64,000 nt of DNA from Nageia nagi (Eukaryota > Pinophyta). The position numbers and the translations under genes were made by a program. How positions within the stretch are numbered: the stretch's first letter is position 1; each line of letters starts with the position of its first letter. The stretch lies in the NCBI GenBank assembly GCA_050084985.1, contig JBITNC010000001.1, forward strand, positions 41,540,001-41,604,000, read 5' to 3'. Shown one piece after another: positions 38,376 to 50,819 of this stretch. The notes beneath the pieces are model-generated. The model was given only the letters and a program-made list of their open reading frames with translations, had not been told where the DNA came from and did not search any database.

Positions 38376-38845
38376 TAACCTTGGGGTTAGGATTAGGGTT
38401 AGAGTTAGGGTACTTAATTAGTTGTTAGGGTTACTATTAGTGGTTAGGTTAAGGTTAGCATTAGGGTTAGTGGTTAGGGTTAACATTAATGACTAGGAGC
38501 AAGGTTTGGATTAGCAATTAGGAATTGAGTTAGGTTAGGTTTAACATTAATGGGTAGGAGTTAAGGTTAGGGTTAATGGTAAGGGTTAGGGTTAGGGTTA
38601 ATGGTTAGGGTTAGGGTTAGAGTTAGGGTACTTAATTAGTTGTTAGGGTTAGTGGTTACATTAGGGTTAGTGTTAGGGTTACTGGTTAGGGTTATTAATT
38701 AGGGTTAGCATTAATAGCTAGGAGTTAGGGCTTGGGTTAGCAATTAGGAATTAAGTTAGGGTTAGGGTTAATAGTAATAGGGTTAGTATAAAGGTATTTA
38801 GTGGTTAGGGTTAATGGTTAGGTTAGGGTTAGTGTCTCTACCCAT
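38376..38845. repeat. telomere-like TTAGGG-rich block B
   Basis: Same wording as block A, in the same orientation, including GGTTAGGGTTAATGGTTAGG and the recurring phrase GGGTACTTAATTAGT, which is also in block A. The two blocks are therefore probably copies of one another or of the same expanding unit. Confidence 0.75.
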
Positions 38846-39090
38846 AATAATAAATCCTAAAAGAACTTTGATTGATGATGTATCTTCTATTGCATAGAAT
38901 GTATATCAACATTTTATATTTGTAGTTGAAAGTTTTTTACTTCTTTAATATTTCTAATTCTAAAAGTAAACATTTTTCTTGTGTGTTTTTTATTTGGTAT
39001 AGGATTGAAAATTTATAGATTATTATTATTCATGTACTAATCTCTTTTTTTCGTTAAATTGTAAAACAAGTTAGTGACTTGGCTTATATA

Positions 39091-40519
39091 ATGCCACCAA
39101 GGTGAAGTAGTGATGTATCATCAAATTTAGATATTCATATGCCACTACCTCTATGTTAGAGAGTTGTTAGGATTGATGTGTCATCTAATTCATAAGATTT
39201 TCCTACACCAGTTACTAAGAGGTCAAGGAGTGATGTGTCATATGATTCAGAGGAGTTTCCCCCACCAGCTATTAGAAGGTCAAGGAGTGATGTGTCATCT
39301 AATTTAGATGCATTTTTTGCACTAGTTATTAGGAGGCCAAGGAGTGATGTATCATCTAATTTAAAGTTTAAGATATTTCCTATAGGTCCTATGAGGAGGA
39401 GTGATGTTTCATCAGATGAAGATGAGGTAAGTCTAATGTTATTATGTAAGATGTAGATAGAAATGTAAGATAATCTAAGTTCTCACTTTCATGCATGATA
39501 TTATTTGTAATATTTAGCTTTATTTTATTGCTAATGTTGTAGGAACAAAATGTATAAAGTATTAATGATTCATCATCATTAGAAGATGATGATTCCTATG
39601 AGGTAATTAATTAGGATCAATATTTTTTTTTTTTTTTATTCTTATATATTTAATGATATCAAATAAAACTAAATAAAATCAATATGTACATCCAGAAGAT
39701 GAAGCCAAAATAATGTGTAGGTCCATCAGATGAAGTTAGAGAGATGCATACAAGAATAAGATTTCAAAATGGCTTCATTATTAATTAGAACTAGAGGATG
39801 ATGCACATGAGCAACCATTTTATCTACCAAAGGAGAATGTTCATGATTTGAGTTTGATGTGCATGCCATAAAAGCTACAACTTAAATATCAACATACATA
39901 TGATCATGGGGAATACAATGCATGGTCAGTTGAAATGCCTTTTCCAAAGGGTTATGAAATCTTTCCTTATTTTGGTCATTGATACATGATCAAACCATAT
40001 GAAAAGTGCTCTAGATATGGTTTATTTATACATAGTACTATGGTTGTTACTCCAAGTTCTAAGATAGAACCATTGATGCCATTTTATGGGTCAGTTTACA
40101 TAGCAATGGATTGGAGATAATTAGCATGATATATGTATAATATGTCCACATATGGATTATGTACAAATGCTTTTGATATTCCATATCTTTAGTATTCAAA
40201 ATGCATATACATTGATGGTCAACAAAAAATACAAGGAAACATAGTTGGATACATAAATAGTTTTGTAGGTGAAGAATGAGTACCAAATTATGAATTTCAC
40301 CAATGTAATAATGATAAATAAGACTTCATGGGTAGACAAATGAATAATTATATAGTTATTGTTCCTATTAAAACTCTTAATGTTGGTGATGAGCTACTAG
40401 CTCACTAGAGTTATAAGAGACCTACTCCAAGATGTAAGGAATGAATTTTGGAGTTAGAAGATGATCAAAATGTAAAAATTCATCTAGGACCAAAACCTAA
40501 AAATAAAAATAAAAATTAA
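39091..40519 (+). pseudogene. SET-domain-like protein encoded in the CACTA element
   Basis: A TATATAA sits just before an ATG at 39091. Exon 1 (39091-39426) encodes five or six repeats around RRSRSDVSSNLD of about 22 residues and ends at GTAAGT. Exon 2 (39543-39602) is acidic, and exon 3 opens after CAG at 39696; all junctions keep the frame. After one frameshift near 39790, exon 3 shows RYGLFIHSTMVV, then YIDGQQKIQGNIVGYINS (about 40207-40260), VPNYEF, and NNYIVIVPIKTLNVGDELLA (40341-40400). These match the SET order: ID-G-GN-INxS, PN, then GDEL before the final Tyr. A basic tail (GPKPKNKNKN) ends the frame. SET proteins methylate lysines, mostly in histones. In-frame stops, one next to the expected catalytic Tyr, make this copy inactive. 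Domain call is mine from motifs only. Confidence 0.62.
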
Positions 40520-40892
40520 TATATTATTGATGTGTATGAATGGGTGTTTTAATTTGTATATATGGATAATATGTATATTTGGATGTATCAATTTGTTATA
40601 GTTATGGATGTATTAATTTGTTATATGTATGGATGTATCAAATTATATGTATTGATGATTAATTTGTATGGATGTATCAAATTATATTTACAGAACTATC
40701 ATGTGTATCAGTGGATGTATCAAATTAATTTGCACTTGTTACATTTATTTTTTAATTCTAAATTAATGATTTGTAACAACTAATTTTATAGGAAATAAAT
40801 AGTCATTGTGACCACTCAAGAATGATAACTATTACACCAACATTACCTTGAAATAATGTAAGTAGGAGTGATAAAAAGATACTATAAAAAAT

Positions 40893-43800
40893 ATGGAACC
40901 TAAGAAATATGAAAAGTTTATGTCTGAACCAAATCCAACAACTCTTATTCAAAAACCTATGTGGGATTCAAGTACTAATAATGATGAATTAAGAGAGGAT
41001 AATATTGATAATGATGATGATGTTGATAATTATGTTGATGAAGAAAATAGAATTAATGGTTTACTTGAGTCCCTATATGTTCATGTTGATGATGATGAAA
41101 AAGATGATGATTTAGAAGGGATAGCATGTATAGTGCTTCCAGAACTAAATTATATGAACCAACACAACTCTATTATCGATAATCCTACTTCTAATGAACA
41201 TAAAAGCCAAAAATGGATGGTTAGATACAAGTTTCACTTCTCTTTTGAGGTATGAATTCTATTTTTTTATGATATTTTGATTTTTGATATTTTAATTTTA
41301 ATTAAATTAACTACATATAATGTTTTTTAATTAGTATTAGAGGTTACTAAAAGAAAATTTATTTCCAAGTGATAATGTCATCCCAAATTCATGCAAAAAA
41401 GCATGTGACATTATGAAGGATGTAGGGTTCGAGTATAATTCATACCATGCATGTATTAATGCTTGCATATTATATAAAAGAGAATAATATGATACAAAGA
41501 TTGAATGTCCAATGTCTAAAGAATCAAGATACAATGAAACATGAAAAAAACCTCCAAATCAAGTTATTCATGTAATGCCAATCCTTCCTAGGTTGATGCA
41601 AATATTCTAGTGTAAGTCACTTGTAGAGTTAATGGATTAGAATACAAGAAATAGAAGTGAAGAAGGTGTGTTGTGTATACTTGAAGATAGTGAAGTAATG
41701 AAACATATAGAGGAGAAGTGACCTGAAAAAAATTTAAGGATGAACCTAGGAGTGTTAGATTAGGTTTAGCAATGGGTGGTGTTGATCCATTTTTGAACCA
41801 AACATCTATTTATTCATGTTGGCCTATTGTTATAATCAATTATAACATATCTTTGTGGATGTTTATAAGAAAGAGCATTTGATATTGGATATTATATTCC
41901 ATGGATTGAAATAGGTTAAACACATGGATGTCTACCTTAAACCAATAATTGACGAGTTGCAACTCTTGTGGAAAGGAGTTCAAATGTATGATATAAGTAG
42001 ACCTATCAATAAGAGGTCATTTAAATATTATAGCATACTATGTTGGACTATACATGATTATCTAGGGCTTTCTATTTATGCATGTATGCATATATACATG
42101 AGTATATTTAATTTTTTATAATCATATAAATTATATGCATTATCTAAATAAACTTATCACAAGTCTTTGTACGAAAGGTTGTCATGCTTGTCCATGGTGT
42201 GCAAAAAATATTTCATCAAGATTTTCAAGTAAGATGAGTAAGATGGAATATATTGGTCATAGGAAATATTTTCTAATGGATCATACTTTTTTAAAAAAGG
42301 GAGCCTATGTTCTAGTAGATAAAACCCCTATTCCTATTTACGAAGCTCCTATGAGTTGGTTCATAAAGTACCAATAATGTGTGGAACATGTTAGACAAAG
42401 AGCTTGTGATGAAGGTATTGCATTAGGATCAGATGATGAGATTATTGTTGAAAAAAATGATTTACTAGAAGGTGAAATATAATACAGTATAATATATTTG
42501 TAATATGTTTATTATTTTGAAAATATATAATGTTTATTATGAATTGGTTGCATGTTTTTTAGGAATGAACAAATTATCAATATTTTATACACTAGAATAT
42601 TGGAAGGAGTTGTTGGTGACACATTTAATGGATCCTATGCATATTGTAAAGAATGCTGCAACTTCTTTGTATCAATATATTACAAACAAAGAAGTAAATA
42701 CTGATGCCATGAGAAATAACTTAAAATATATTAAGAAAATGAGATCTTTATGGATAACTTACAATCAAGATAGAAAAAAGTACTTATGAAAACATGGATT
42801 ATGAAAAATGATGACATGGAAAAGTTACACAAATGTATTCAAAATATCAAAACACTAACATATTATGGATCATCTCTAAGAAGTGTATTCAATGCTGATG
42901 GTAAAATCACAAGATTCAAGACTCATGATTACCATAACTTCATGAAGGTATTGATATCATATTATATTTTTCACATTTTCCATAAAAATAAAAATATTTT
43001 CCATATTTATGCCCATACTTTTTGTAGCATATTTTTCCAATTGCAATTTGTGGATGTGGGGTCTACTTGTTGATCTCAGACATGCAATCAATCAACTATC
43101 ATTATTTCTAAGGTATGTTATGTTATAGTATGGCTCCATGAAAAATAATATAGCATGCATTTATTCTTATTTTCTAATATTTTATGCATTTTGACATGCA
43201 ATATTTTGACAATATTATATTTTCATGAACAAGTGGCTATATTCAAAGGAGATACATGTGGCTACAATAGATCAATGGCATAGAGAGATTGTTGAAATTA
43301 TCTGCAAATTAGACATAAAAGTGCACCTATTGATCCACCTAGTAGATGATACTGATATTGTAGGTGTTATGAGTATTAAAAATATATTTTTATGGAGAGA
43401 TTTTTAAAAGTGCTAAAGGGATTTGTTAGACAACATTCACGACTAGAAGGATCTATGGGTGAGGAATACATTGTACAGGAATCATTTTTTTATGCAAGTG
43501 AGTATCTATTCCAAATAGATCCTTCTATCCCAAATATGTGGAGTGCAGATAAAGATAATGAGAAATTAGAAGGGAAGGTCTTAGAAACATATAGAACACC
43601 GTATTCTCTTAAAGGTATTAACTATGTTTTAGATATGTACAAGCATTTTGGATATATAAATTTTATAAATGCTTAATTACTAGCTAACAAGTTTGTATTA
43701 TGGTATTATGAATTTATAGATTATGAGCTTCAGGAATCTATAAATCAATTTATAATGATGCATTATGCATGTTGCAAAAAGTAGATCGAATTGTACAAAA

Positions 43801-44566
43801 CTAAAAGAAAGGAAATTGAACAAGATGTGCCTTATTTCATAGACAGAATCAAAGGGTTACATCTAGTCTACTTGAAAATCTAAGAGAGGAAAATTGGTCA
43901 CAAGAATGTCCAAGGTCATGGATGAAGAATGAAATTGAAATGAAACAACAAGCTACATGAGGAAAAATAGATGAAGATGATGAAAATGCATTAAATATCA
44001 CTATAAGATGTAAGTTTAAGGTAATTATTTTTATTAATATTTTTTATAAAACTTCAATTTTCATGTAAATATGTGTAAGCACTTATAACATTTTTCATGT
44101 AAATATGTGCAGGCACTATCTTTCCTTGCAATGTGGGCATATGGTCAACACTTCAGAAAAGAAAAGAACGACGAGAGAAGAATGACATTTGATTGTGGAG
44201 TGATGGCTGATTTTGATCAAGAAATTCATGCAAGTTCAAGAGATAGGAAAATTAAAATATGTTGAAAAAATTCAAGAAATTATACAATTAGATTATAGGT
44301 CATTTCAATATGTGATATTTAAATGTAAGTGGTTTCACACACTCGATAGAAGAATAGTCTTGCATGATAAACCTAGTGATTACTTTACAATCGACTCCAC
44401 ATGCATTTTACGTGACAACAAAGAGCTTTATATTTTACTACAACATTGCAATCAAATATATTTCATCCCTGATGTTGATGATGATAAAAAGTCATTTGTA
44501 ATTGAATGTAATCCTAGAGGAAAACATACTATACATCTTGATGATGAAGAAGATAATTCGCAATGA
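40893..44566 (+). pseudogene. TNP2-type CACTA transposase (Transposase_21, DUF4218, DUF4216)
   Basis: Exon 1 (40893-41249) is acidic, with many Asp and Asn. After an intron, 41341 onward reads RLLKENLFPSDNVIPNS and YHACINACILYKRE, the start of the TNP2 core, followed by RLGLAMGGVDPF near 41760 and MDVYLKPIIDELQLLWKGVQ at 41924. Next come TKGCHACPWCAKN with YIGHRKYFLMDH (42165-42290), an intron (42472-42562), then YWKELLVTHLMDPMHIVKNA. DUF4218 appears at 43225-43676 (VHLLIHLVDDTDIVG, FVRQHSRLEGSMGEEYIVQE). After an intron (44021-44112) DUF4216 ends the protein (VIFKCKWFHTLDRR). The enzyme cuts and joins element ends. Several stops and shifts interrupt it. Confidence 0.92.
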
Positions 44567-44569
44567 TAA

Positions 44570-45160
44570 TGTTGTAATTGATATGCTTTTCACTAGTATC
44601 TTGAACTTTTCATGTGTATATCTTTCTCATTGCTTATGGTATTGACAATATTATTTATTTTTAACTCCATACTTACAATTGCAAATGGTATATTTACAAA
44701 AAGAGCACAATGGAATAATGTAGATGGGCTGGAACTGAATTATTTGCTTATAAAATGATAAGGCAACTATGAACTCATGATATAGTGATAAATTAAGAAA
44801 ATTATATTAACTTATATAATTATTTAATATGGAAATGAAAAGGTTCGTTACAAGTCGATGGTATCTTACAACACCAATTCACTCCATCTTCAAAGGAAAA
44901 ACATGAGCAATTATTTTTCATCATTTGAATATATAGATCATGCAACATCAAATTATGTAAAAATTTAAGAGAATCATTCAAGTACAATTAATCATTACAA
45001 GCTGTGTGTAGGAAACATTAACGACCATATTTGCATCATGTATCTTGTAAAATAATTCTCCTACTTTTATAATGTGTATTTTCTTATATTTTGCATTATT
45101 TTCCACCAAATTTCGAAAAGTTTAATGTGACATACATCCATGGTAGTCGAATTTCATAAT
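44570..45160. other. 3' flank of the transposase gene inside the CACTA element
   Basis: AT-rich sequence with no readable protein, between the DUF4216 stop codon and the right subterminal array. Confidence 0.5.
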
Positions 45161-45451
45161 AAAAATGATTGCAAATTTTTTTTCCTTGTTTAAGTTTTTT
45201 CGATTCAAATTGGTGTTTGAATTTGCATCTTAATACCTTGGGCATTCTTGAAAAAACTTTTTTTTTCCACGCAATGCTAAATTTTGATGCAAATTTTATG
45301 TCCAAATTTGCATCCTTTTTTGTATCTAAATTTATGTCCTTTTTTGCATCGAAAAAATTTTAAATTTTGAAAAAACAATTTGACACATGCTGATGTAGGA
45401 GGATGCAAATTTACATCCTTTTTCTTTTTTCATGATTGAAGATGTAAAAAA
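45160..45451. repeat. right subterminal repeat array of the CACTA element
   Basis: TTTGCATCC, GATGCAAATT and related words occur about ten times with T-rich spacers, mirroring the left end. Confidence 0.7.
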
Positions 45452-45480
45452 GGATGCAAATTGGGCTTTTGGTAGTAGTG
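45452..45480 (-). repeat. right terminal inverted repeat of the CACTA element
   Basis: On the minus strand it opens CACTACTACCAAAAG and continues CCCAATTTGCATCC. It is followed on the plus strand by the TTG target duplication at 45481-45483. Confidence 0.9.
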
Positions 45481-45483
45481 TTG

Positions 45484-45790
45484 GGTTGATTTGACATTTG
45501 CAATATTTGAAAATAAGCTCTTGTCTAGGGTTGTCTGAATGGGGCAAAGAGTTCTTCTTCTTTACCTCATTTATTTGCTTATCATTTTGAGGAATAATTT
45601 TCCTATTAGCTAGTTCAACATAATCAACTACTATAATTATATCCTCAATATTTTTTTTTGTAAACAACATCCTCATCTTGATGCTTTAGTAGTTATAATC
45701 TTAAGCATTAAACTTTGGAATGGGAATGAATTTATTGTTGTTAACCATAATGCTTAATCAATAATAAATGAAGTTCACATGTATTAAAAT
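45484..45790 (-). pseudogene. copia relic A, part 2 (gag, upstream of the CACTA insertion)
   Basis: This continues the reading of 33477 across the transposon. An open stretch to 45676 reads VDYVELANRKIIPQND. It matches 54180-54298 and 55500-55690 in the second relic of the same family, sharing for example AGTTCAACATAATCAAC with small changes. Beyond about 45790 similarity stops. Confidence 0.65.
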
Positions 45791-46660
45791 TGGAAAAGAA
45801 TTTGATAATAATTACGATGACAAGAATACAAACTCAATCCAACCCTAAAATTAGTTATAACAATATATTAAATATGAAAAACTAGAATTCAATCCTAAAC
45901 AAAAGCAATATAAAATCTAAAGACTTAACATTATCTAAAAATAAATTGTAGATGATTTGAAAGTACAACAGACATAAGATGAAAGTTATACAAGCATAAT
46001 AAGTAAAATCCAAACATTCTGCAAAAGTATTACAAACACTTAAAATTTATTGGAACACATTTTTTATAGTTAAACATAGACAAGCATAGAAACTTCATGA
46101 TATTTACACAAGGAGGAAAAACTAATTGTATGCTGTTGGTTACTTCTATCAGCAAAATAAAATAATCAAATCACTTCAATAACACATTCAACTTGTTACT
46201 CCCTCTTGCAAACTGTTTTATCCTTTCGAATCTACTACTGTTACATGCTAGCAAATATTGGCTAGGAATGATGTTTCTGTCTCTCATTCAATTCTTATGA
46301 TTGAAACATTTCTTACTTAACCAATCTCCAGTCGTAAAATCCATCAAGAAGATTTGCAAAATAGTGGTATTGGAATTCTGCATATAATATAATAGCTGTA
46401 CATGTTTAAAAATAATTTACATCCAACACATAATCGGATTGCATGAAGAAGCTACGGCTGCAAGTCTACATCCTCGAAGAAATTGATGTGCAATTTTGAG
46501 GTACAATTGATTTTTACATCCTTTACCACAAATTTAATAAACAGAAAGGCCGGCATAGTTGAAAATTCGCGTTAAACAACCTTACAATTATCAAATGTTT
46601 AATTGGCTTCTTATTCTTAGCATTGGCCATATACATGCATCAGGGATAAGCTACTTTGAC
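45791..46660. other. non-coding flank with a segment duplicated near 51500
   Basis: No gene is seen. About 46190-46290 (GTTACATGCTAGCAAATATT wording) resembles 51525-51600 in the same orientation. From about 46440 onward CpG dinucleotides become more frequent than in the surrounding TE sequence, suggesting DNA that has not been heavily methylated. Confidence 0.45.
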
Positions 46661-46663
46661 GTC

Positions 46664-46816
46664 GTATAATATAGAATGAAGCAGGCGAAAAATGCTTTGA
46701 ACATTCAGGATATTATATTCAAAACAGAGGCCCTATTTGGTAGTATAATATCAATTGAAGTTGGCGGAATATGCATTGAATATTCAGGATATTCAAGACA
46801 GAGGCCCCCTGTAAGA
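46664..46816 (+). repeat. two-copy tandem duplication, about 77 bp
   Basis: GTATAATATAGAATGAAG at 46664 and GTATAATATCAATTGAAG at 46741 open two copies that share ATTCAGGATATT and ACAGAGGCCC. The copies differ at roughly one base in six. Confidence 0.7.
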
Positions 46817-46889
46817 TTTGGTTTTGATTTTTTTTTTAAATTAACAATTATATCAAAAAGAAAGTTCATTGTTGTAGATATTTAAATAA

Positions 46890-49800
46890 TGGACTGCATT
46901 TTTACTTTACTTATAATAAACCATATTCATATTTTTCTAAATATATGTAAGCTTCATATCCATTTAATATTCAATAAATAAGGTTAATCATTTAAACAGT
47001 GATATTAGAAAAGTAATAATTTATTTAAAAATTTAATATATATTTTTTCTCCTGAAAAATGTTGACTGTGAGGTTGATTTATGAGTTTAAATAATTTATT
47101 TTATTTTTAAAATGTATAAAAAGATTCTGAAATTATTCTATCATTATACTTGTTGAGCATTTTTGACTTTTAAATTAGTAAAAGTATGTTGCCTTATTTC
47201 TATTTCAAAGGTAGGATCAAGAATAACACTCTAATACTATAATATAAAGTTTTAATATTATTATCTTACATATACATTTAAAATTATTAATTCATTTATT
47301 TAGTATTTTTTTGTTGATAGTTCATCTTTGTGGATTTATATTTTGGAATTATATTGGGTGTCTCTTTTAATACTTGAGAGTTTTCATATCTACTTTCTCT
47401 CCAAGTCAAATTTTTTTATAATAATTAATTAATTTACATTTATTTACTTTTAAAAAGTATTCAATTTTGATTTTAGTTTTCAAGTTTACATAAATGATAT
47501 ATAATAACTAAATAAAGGAAATGATGTTGGTTTAAATTCAAACATTCACCATGAAAACTATTTATTTTATCAATTTTTCCTTCTATGTGTAAGGTATAAT
47601 TATTCATTTAATATAAAAATGCTTTAATTTATAATAATTACTTTTATTATTTTAAAAATTAATATTGATGTTCTACAATATTTTTGACCAAAAGTTTTAT
47701 ATTTTGATATAAATAAAAATATATTACTTCATTTAAAAAATATTGAATTATAAAATTTAATAAATGGTCAACACATCATTTATATGGTCATTTTCTTTAT
47801 GTTTAATTATATTATTCAAGAATAAATATATGATTTTGTACATCTAACCTTTTTTGTGAATAAGTTTACCCTTTGAAGAAAATCACCTAGGTTCATGTTA
47901 CGACACAATTTGATCCCTCTTGTATAATTTAGATCTTGTATCAGGCACCAAAGAGAAATACTAAAAATATTTTTAAGTGGATTTATGATGCTCATTAGTT
48001 TATAACATGAGTTTGATTCATGCCTTTGGTTAAGGACATCCCCTTGAAATTTCGCTAAATTTTTACGTACATCTAATATACTAGATATAAGATTAAATAA
48101 TAAATCTCACAATATTCTACATCTATATTAAAAAAGTTATGGACTTAAGTTTTCAAAGATAGTACTTGATTTCTCTTAATTTGGTTCATTGATATCTTGA
48201 TTCCTTAGTCTAGATCCAAAACTAAATGGTTGCACCTACACAATACCAAATAAACTTTTAAATGTGTATACATAGAGGCTTCTCTTGACATTCATTGAGT
48301 TTTGATACTACATCAAAAGGATGATCAAACCTCTAAACACAATTCAAGGTTTGGATAAAATAAAATGACACGAAATTATGAATATGACGTACCTTGATCT
48401 TATCTATGCAAATGACTTAAAGTATTCTACATCTAAAATAATTTTGATACAAATGAAAAAATGTAAATTGTAGATATGAAGATACAAACACATTTTACTA
48501 GACATAAAGGATATTGATATGGTGATGAGGTAGAAGATGCAACTTTGAAGATGTATAATCAATTTTTGTAATGATAGTTATTTTAGAACTAAGAGACATT
48601 ATCATTGTAATGATGAAATTCATAATAGAATAAGCCACAATAGAACTTGAACTCTAAAGGTTATAATATATACAATTTTGATCATAGTTTGAAGTTCTCA
48701 TCATTAAAATTTATGAAATTTTCATAGGTGTATTTATAGAATAAATTTATGATTACCATTCAAAAATCAATGTAATTGACTATTAAATAGCATGTAATTA
48801 TAGTGGATTGCAAATAAATTCAATTTTCTTAATTTTGATGTCATCCCCACTAAATTTAGAATTTTCCATAATTTTAAGGACATCTAAGTGTTTGTATACA
48901 TTGAATGTATATAGGTTTGATTTTTTGGTATATGCATTTTCTCCTTTTTATACTACATTATGAGTGAGAAAGAAGACTTTAGATTAATAGTATTTCCTTA
49001 AAAAGAGTAAAAGAACATTTAACTGATGACAATTATGTGTGAGCTTAAGTTACCAAAAAAATAAGAATGATGTATAGGCCCTTAAATTTCTATAATGATT
49101 ATAAGCCTTCCCATTCAAGTTAGGAGTTTTTGAGGAAGGATAAATGATTAAGATGATAAGTTTCTTGAGCTAATTAATTTTTGAAAAAAATCTCAAGTTA
49201 AGAAGACATAACTCATTTTTGAAGTGTGCTTATAATTTTTTTGTACAGAAAAGTTCAAGGTCTTCTTTTTATATGATAAGGTTTTAAAAAAGAAAATTTA
49301 AATTTTATTTATCATTTTCCACTTTGAATTCTATAAGTGAAAACAAACCTATTTCATGGGATATTAACAATTTTGACTGCTAATATAGCTACTAGAAATC
49401 ATGAAGACCATGTATGACTCATGCCCCATAAAAGACAAAAAGGTAATAATAGTCTCATCTTATTTTTCTTCCATTTTTGCAAAAGTATAAATAATAAAAA
49501 TAATTTATTTATTTATGCAATTTGTAAAAGTATAAATAACAATAATAATTTATTTACATTTGTAATTTAAAAACAAAAAAACAAATTACAATTTTAATGC
49601 GATCAAGGTGCAACTTTGTCAAAATTGGATATGATTTTGTTTAGAATAAGGAAAAATTATAGAAATCAATAGTAGTTTAGACATTTGAGCATAATTTTGA
49701 ACAATAAAATAATTTTCAAAATTGTAGTAAAATGAGAACTTAAATTTTATTTCATTTTTTCTATTGTTCAAAAAATATTTTCCAATGATTTTTTATTTTT

Positions 49801-50160
49801 ACTTATTTTTAGACATAGTTATTTACAAGATAATTATGTTTATATATATTTTAACTCCATTAATTGCTTTATCATTATTCAAATATATTTTTCTAAATGA
49901 TCTTCGAGGTATTTTAATGAGATTAAGAAATGATCATCTTTGAGTTGGTGGATTTTCTTATCTATGGATGATAAGTAGATGATATGACATCAGTTTTACA
50001 TTCCATTCTTCAATTGTGAAAGATGAAAATGACTATGTAGCATCTATATAAGATTATTACTATTCCCATAGAGGGTGCTTCAATTTAGATTCTTTCATAT
50101 ACATCCATACATATACATCTATTGTGGAAATAACATATATTATATTTCATCGTTATTCAT
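46890..50160. other. AT-rich intergenic sequence downstream of the ERF gene, nothing recognised
   Basis: Over 3 kb without an open frame of note, an RNA gene or a repeat border that I can identify. Confidence 0.55.
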
Positions 50161-50179
50161 CTCTAATTCCTACCCAGAT

Positions 50180-50776
50180 TTATCTGTGATTAGATAGCCA
50201 TGACGCAGTTAGTATTTCACTAGAGATCAGAAACTCTTCCAAAAAATCCTCACCCAGATCCTCCACTTCTATCACAAACCCACTATTCCTAGCTCCATTC
50301 GACTCTTCCTCTTCTCCAATGCCAGTGATATCCTCGTAATCAGTGGAGACATTGTAGCTGCATATGGGGAAGTTTAGAATAGCACGAGGCCCTCTAATTT
50401 TAAGAGCAGCTTTGTCATAAGCCATGGCTGCCTCTAATTCGGTGTTAAATGTTCCAAGCCACACACGTCTACTATTCCTACGTGAATCCCTGATCTCCGC
50501 TGCATACTTTCCAGATGGACGCCTTCTCACTCCTCTGAAATGCTTCCGTCCTCCTTGTTTATGTAACTTCTGCTCCCTATGATCTTTAATGGCACGATCT
50601 CCTTGGAAATCAACTATATGACGGCATGCAGTGGGCAAATATTCATGATGCCTTGCATCTCCATAAGAGGTAGAAGATGGCAGATTGATTGCATGATCTT
50701 CTGAAGCTTTTTTTATATGATAGAGTGGGGCATTTCTTTTATGTGAATCCATTGTAGATTCGTTTGTTCTAGACAA
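50180..50776 (-). CDS. AP2/ERF transcription factor, ERF subfamily (group IX-like)
   Basis: An intact intronless frame of 198 residues. The AP2/ERF domain spans about residues 79-137 ([19 protein letters not shown] to GPRAILNFP). Ala at domain position 14 and Asp at position 19 (residues 92 and 97) place it in the ERF rather than the DREB subfamily. WLGTF is intact. The C-terminus is acidic and carries [13 protein letters not shown], close to the EDLL activation motif of small group IX ERFs. The N-terminus is basic and His-rich with no known motif. ERFs bind GCC-box promoters in the nucleus and mostly serve ethylene, jasmonate and defence responses. Odd: Ser88 stands where nearly all family members have the DNA-contacting Trp of RPWGK. 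A second in-frame Met at residue 9 is an alternative start. Composition is richer in GC and CpG than the neighbourhood, as expected of a maintained gene. Confidence 0.93.
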   Translation of the reverse strand: MSRTNESTMDSHKRNAPLYHIKKASEDHAINLPSSTSYGDARHHEYLPTACRHIVDFQGDRAIKDHREQKLHKQGGRKHFRGVRRRPSGKYAAEIRDSRRNSRRVWLGTFNTELEAAMAYDKAALKIRGPRAILNFPICSYNVSTDYEDITGIGEEEESNGARNSGFVIEVEDLGEDFLEEFLISSEILTASWLSNHR

Positions 50777-50819
50777 AACAATGAGGGGATCTTCAGGGTG
50801 TTTCTGTGGATAGACTCCT

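Larger units (their letters stand above)
33478..45480 (+). mobile_element. complete CACTA (En/Spm-type) DNA transposon, 12,003 bp
   Basis: Both ends read CACTACTA inward and share CCCAATTTG, giving 29-base inverted repeats with about 22 matches. A TTG duplication flanks them. Subterminal regions at both ends are packed with GATGCAAATTTG and TGCATCC words in both orientations, the kind of arrays bound by the accessory protein of CACTA elements. Inside are a TNP2-type transposase gene, a SET-like gene and an opposite-strand spliced gene. It sits in the gag of copia relic A, so it is younger than that copy. Its genes carry stops, so it is probably immobile now. Confidence 0.93.

Noticed and set aside
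36800-38845. True interstitial telomere from a chromosome fusion
   Set aside because: Arrays are highly degenerate, both point the same way, use TTAGGG instead of the plant TTTAGGG, and lie within an intact transposon.
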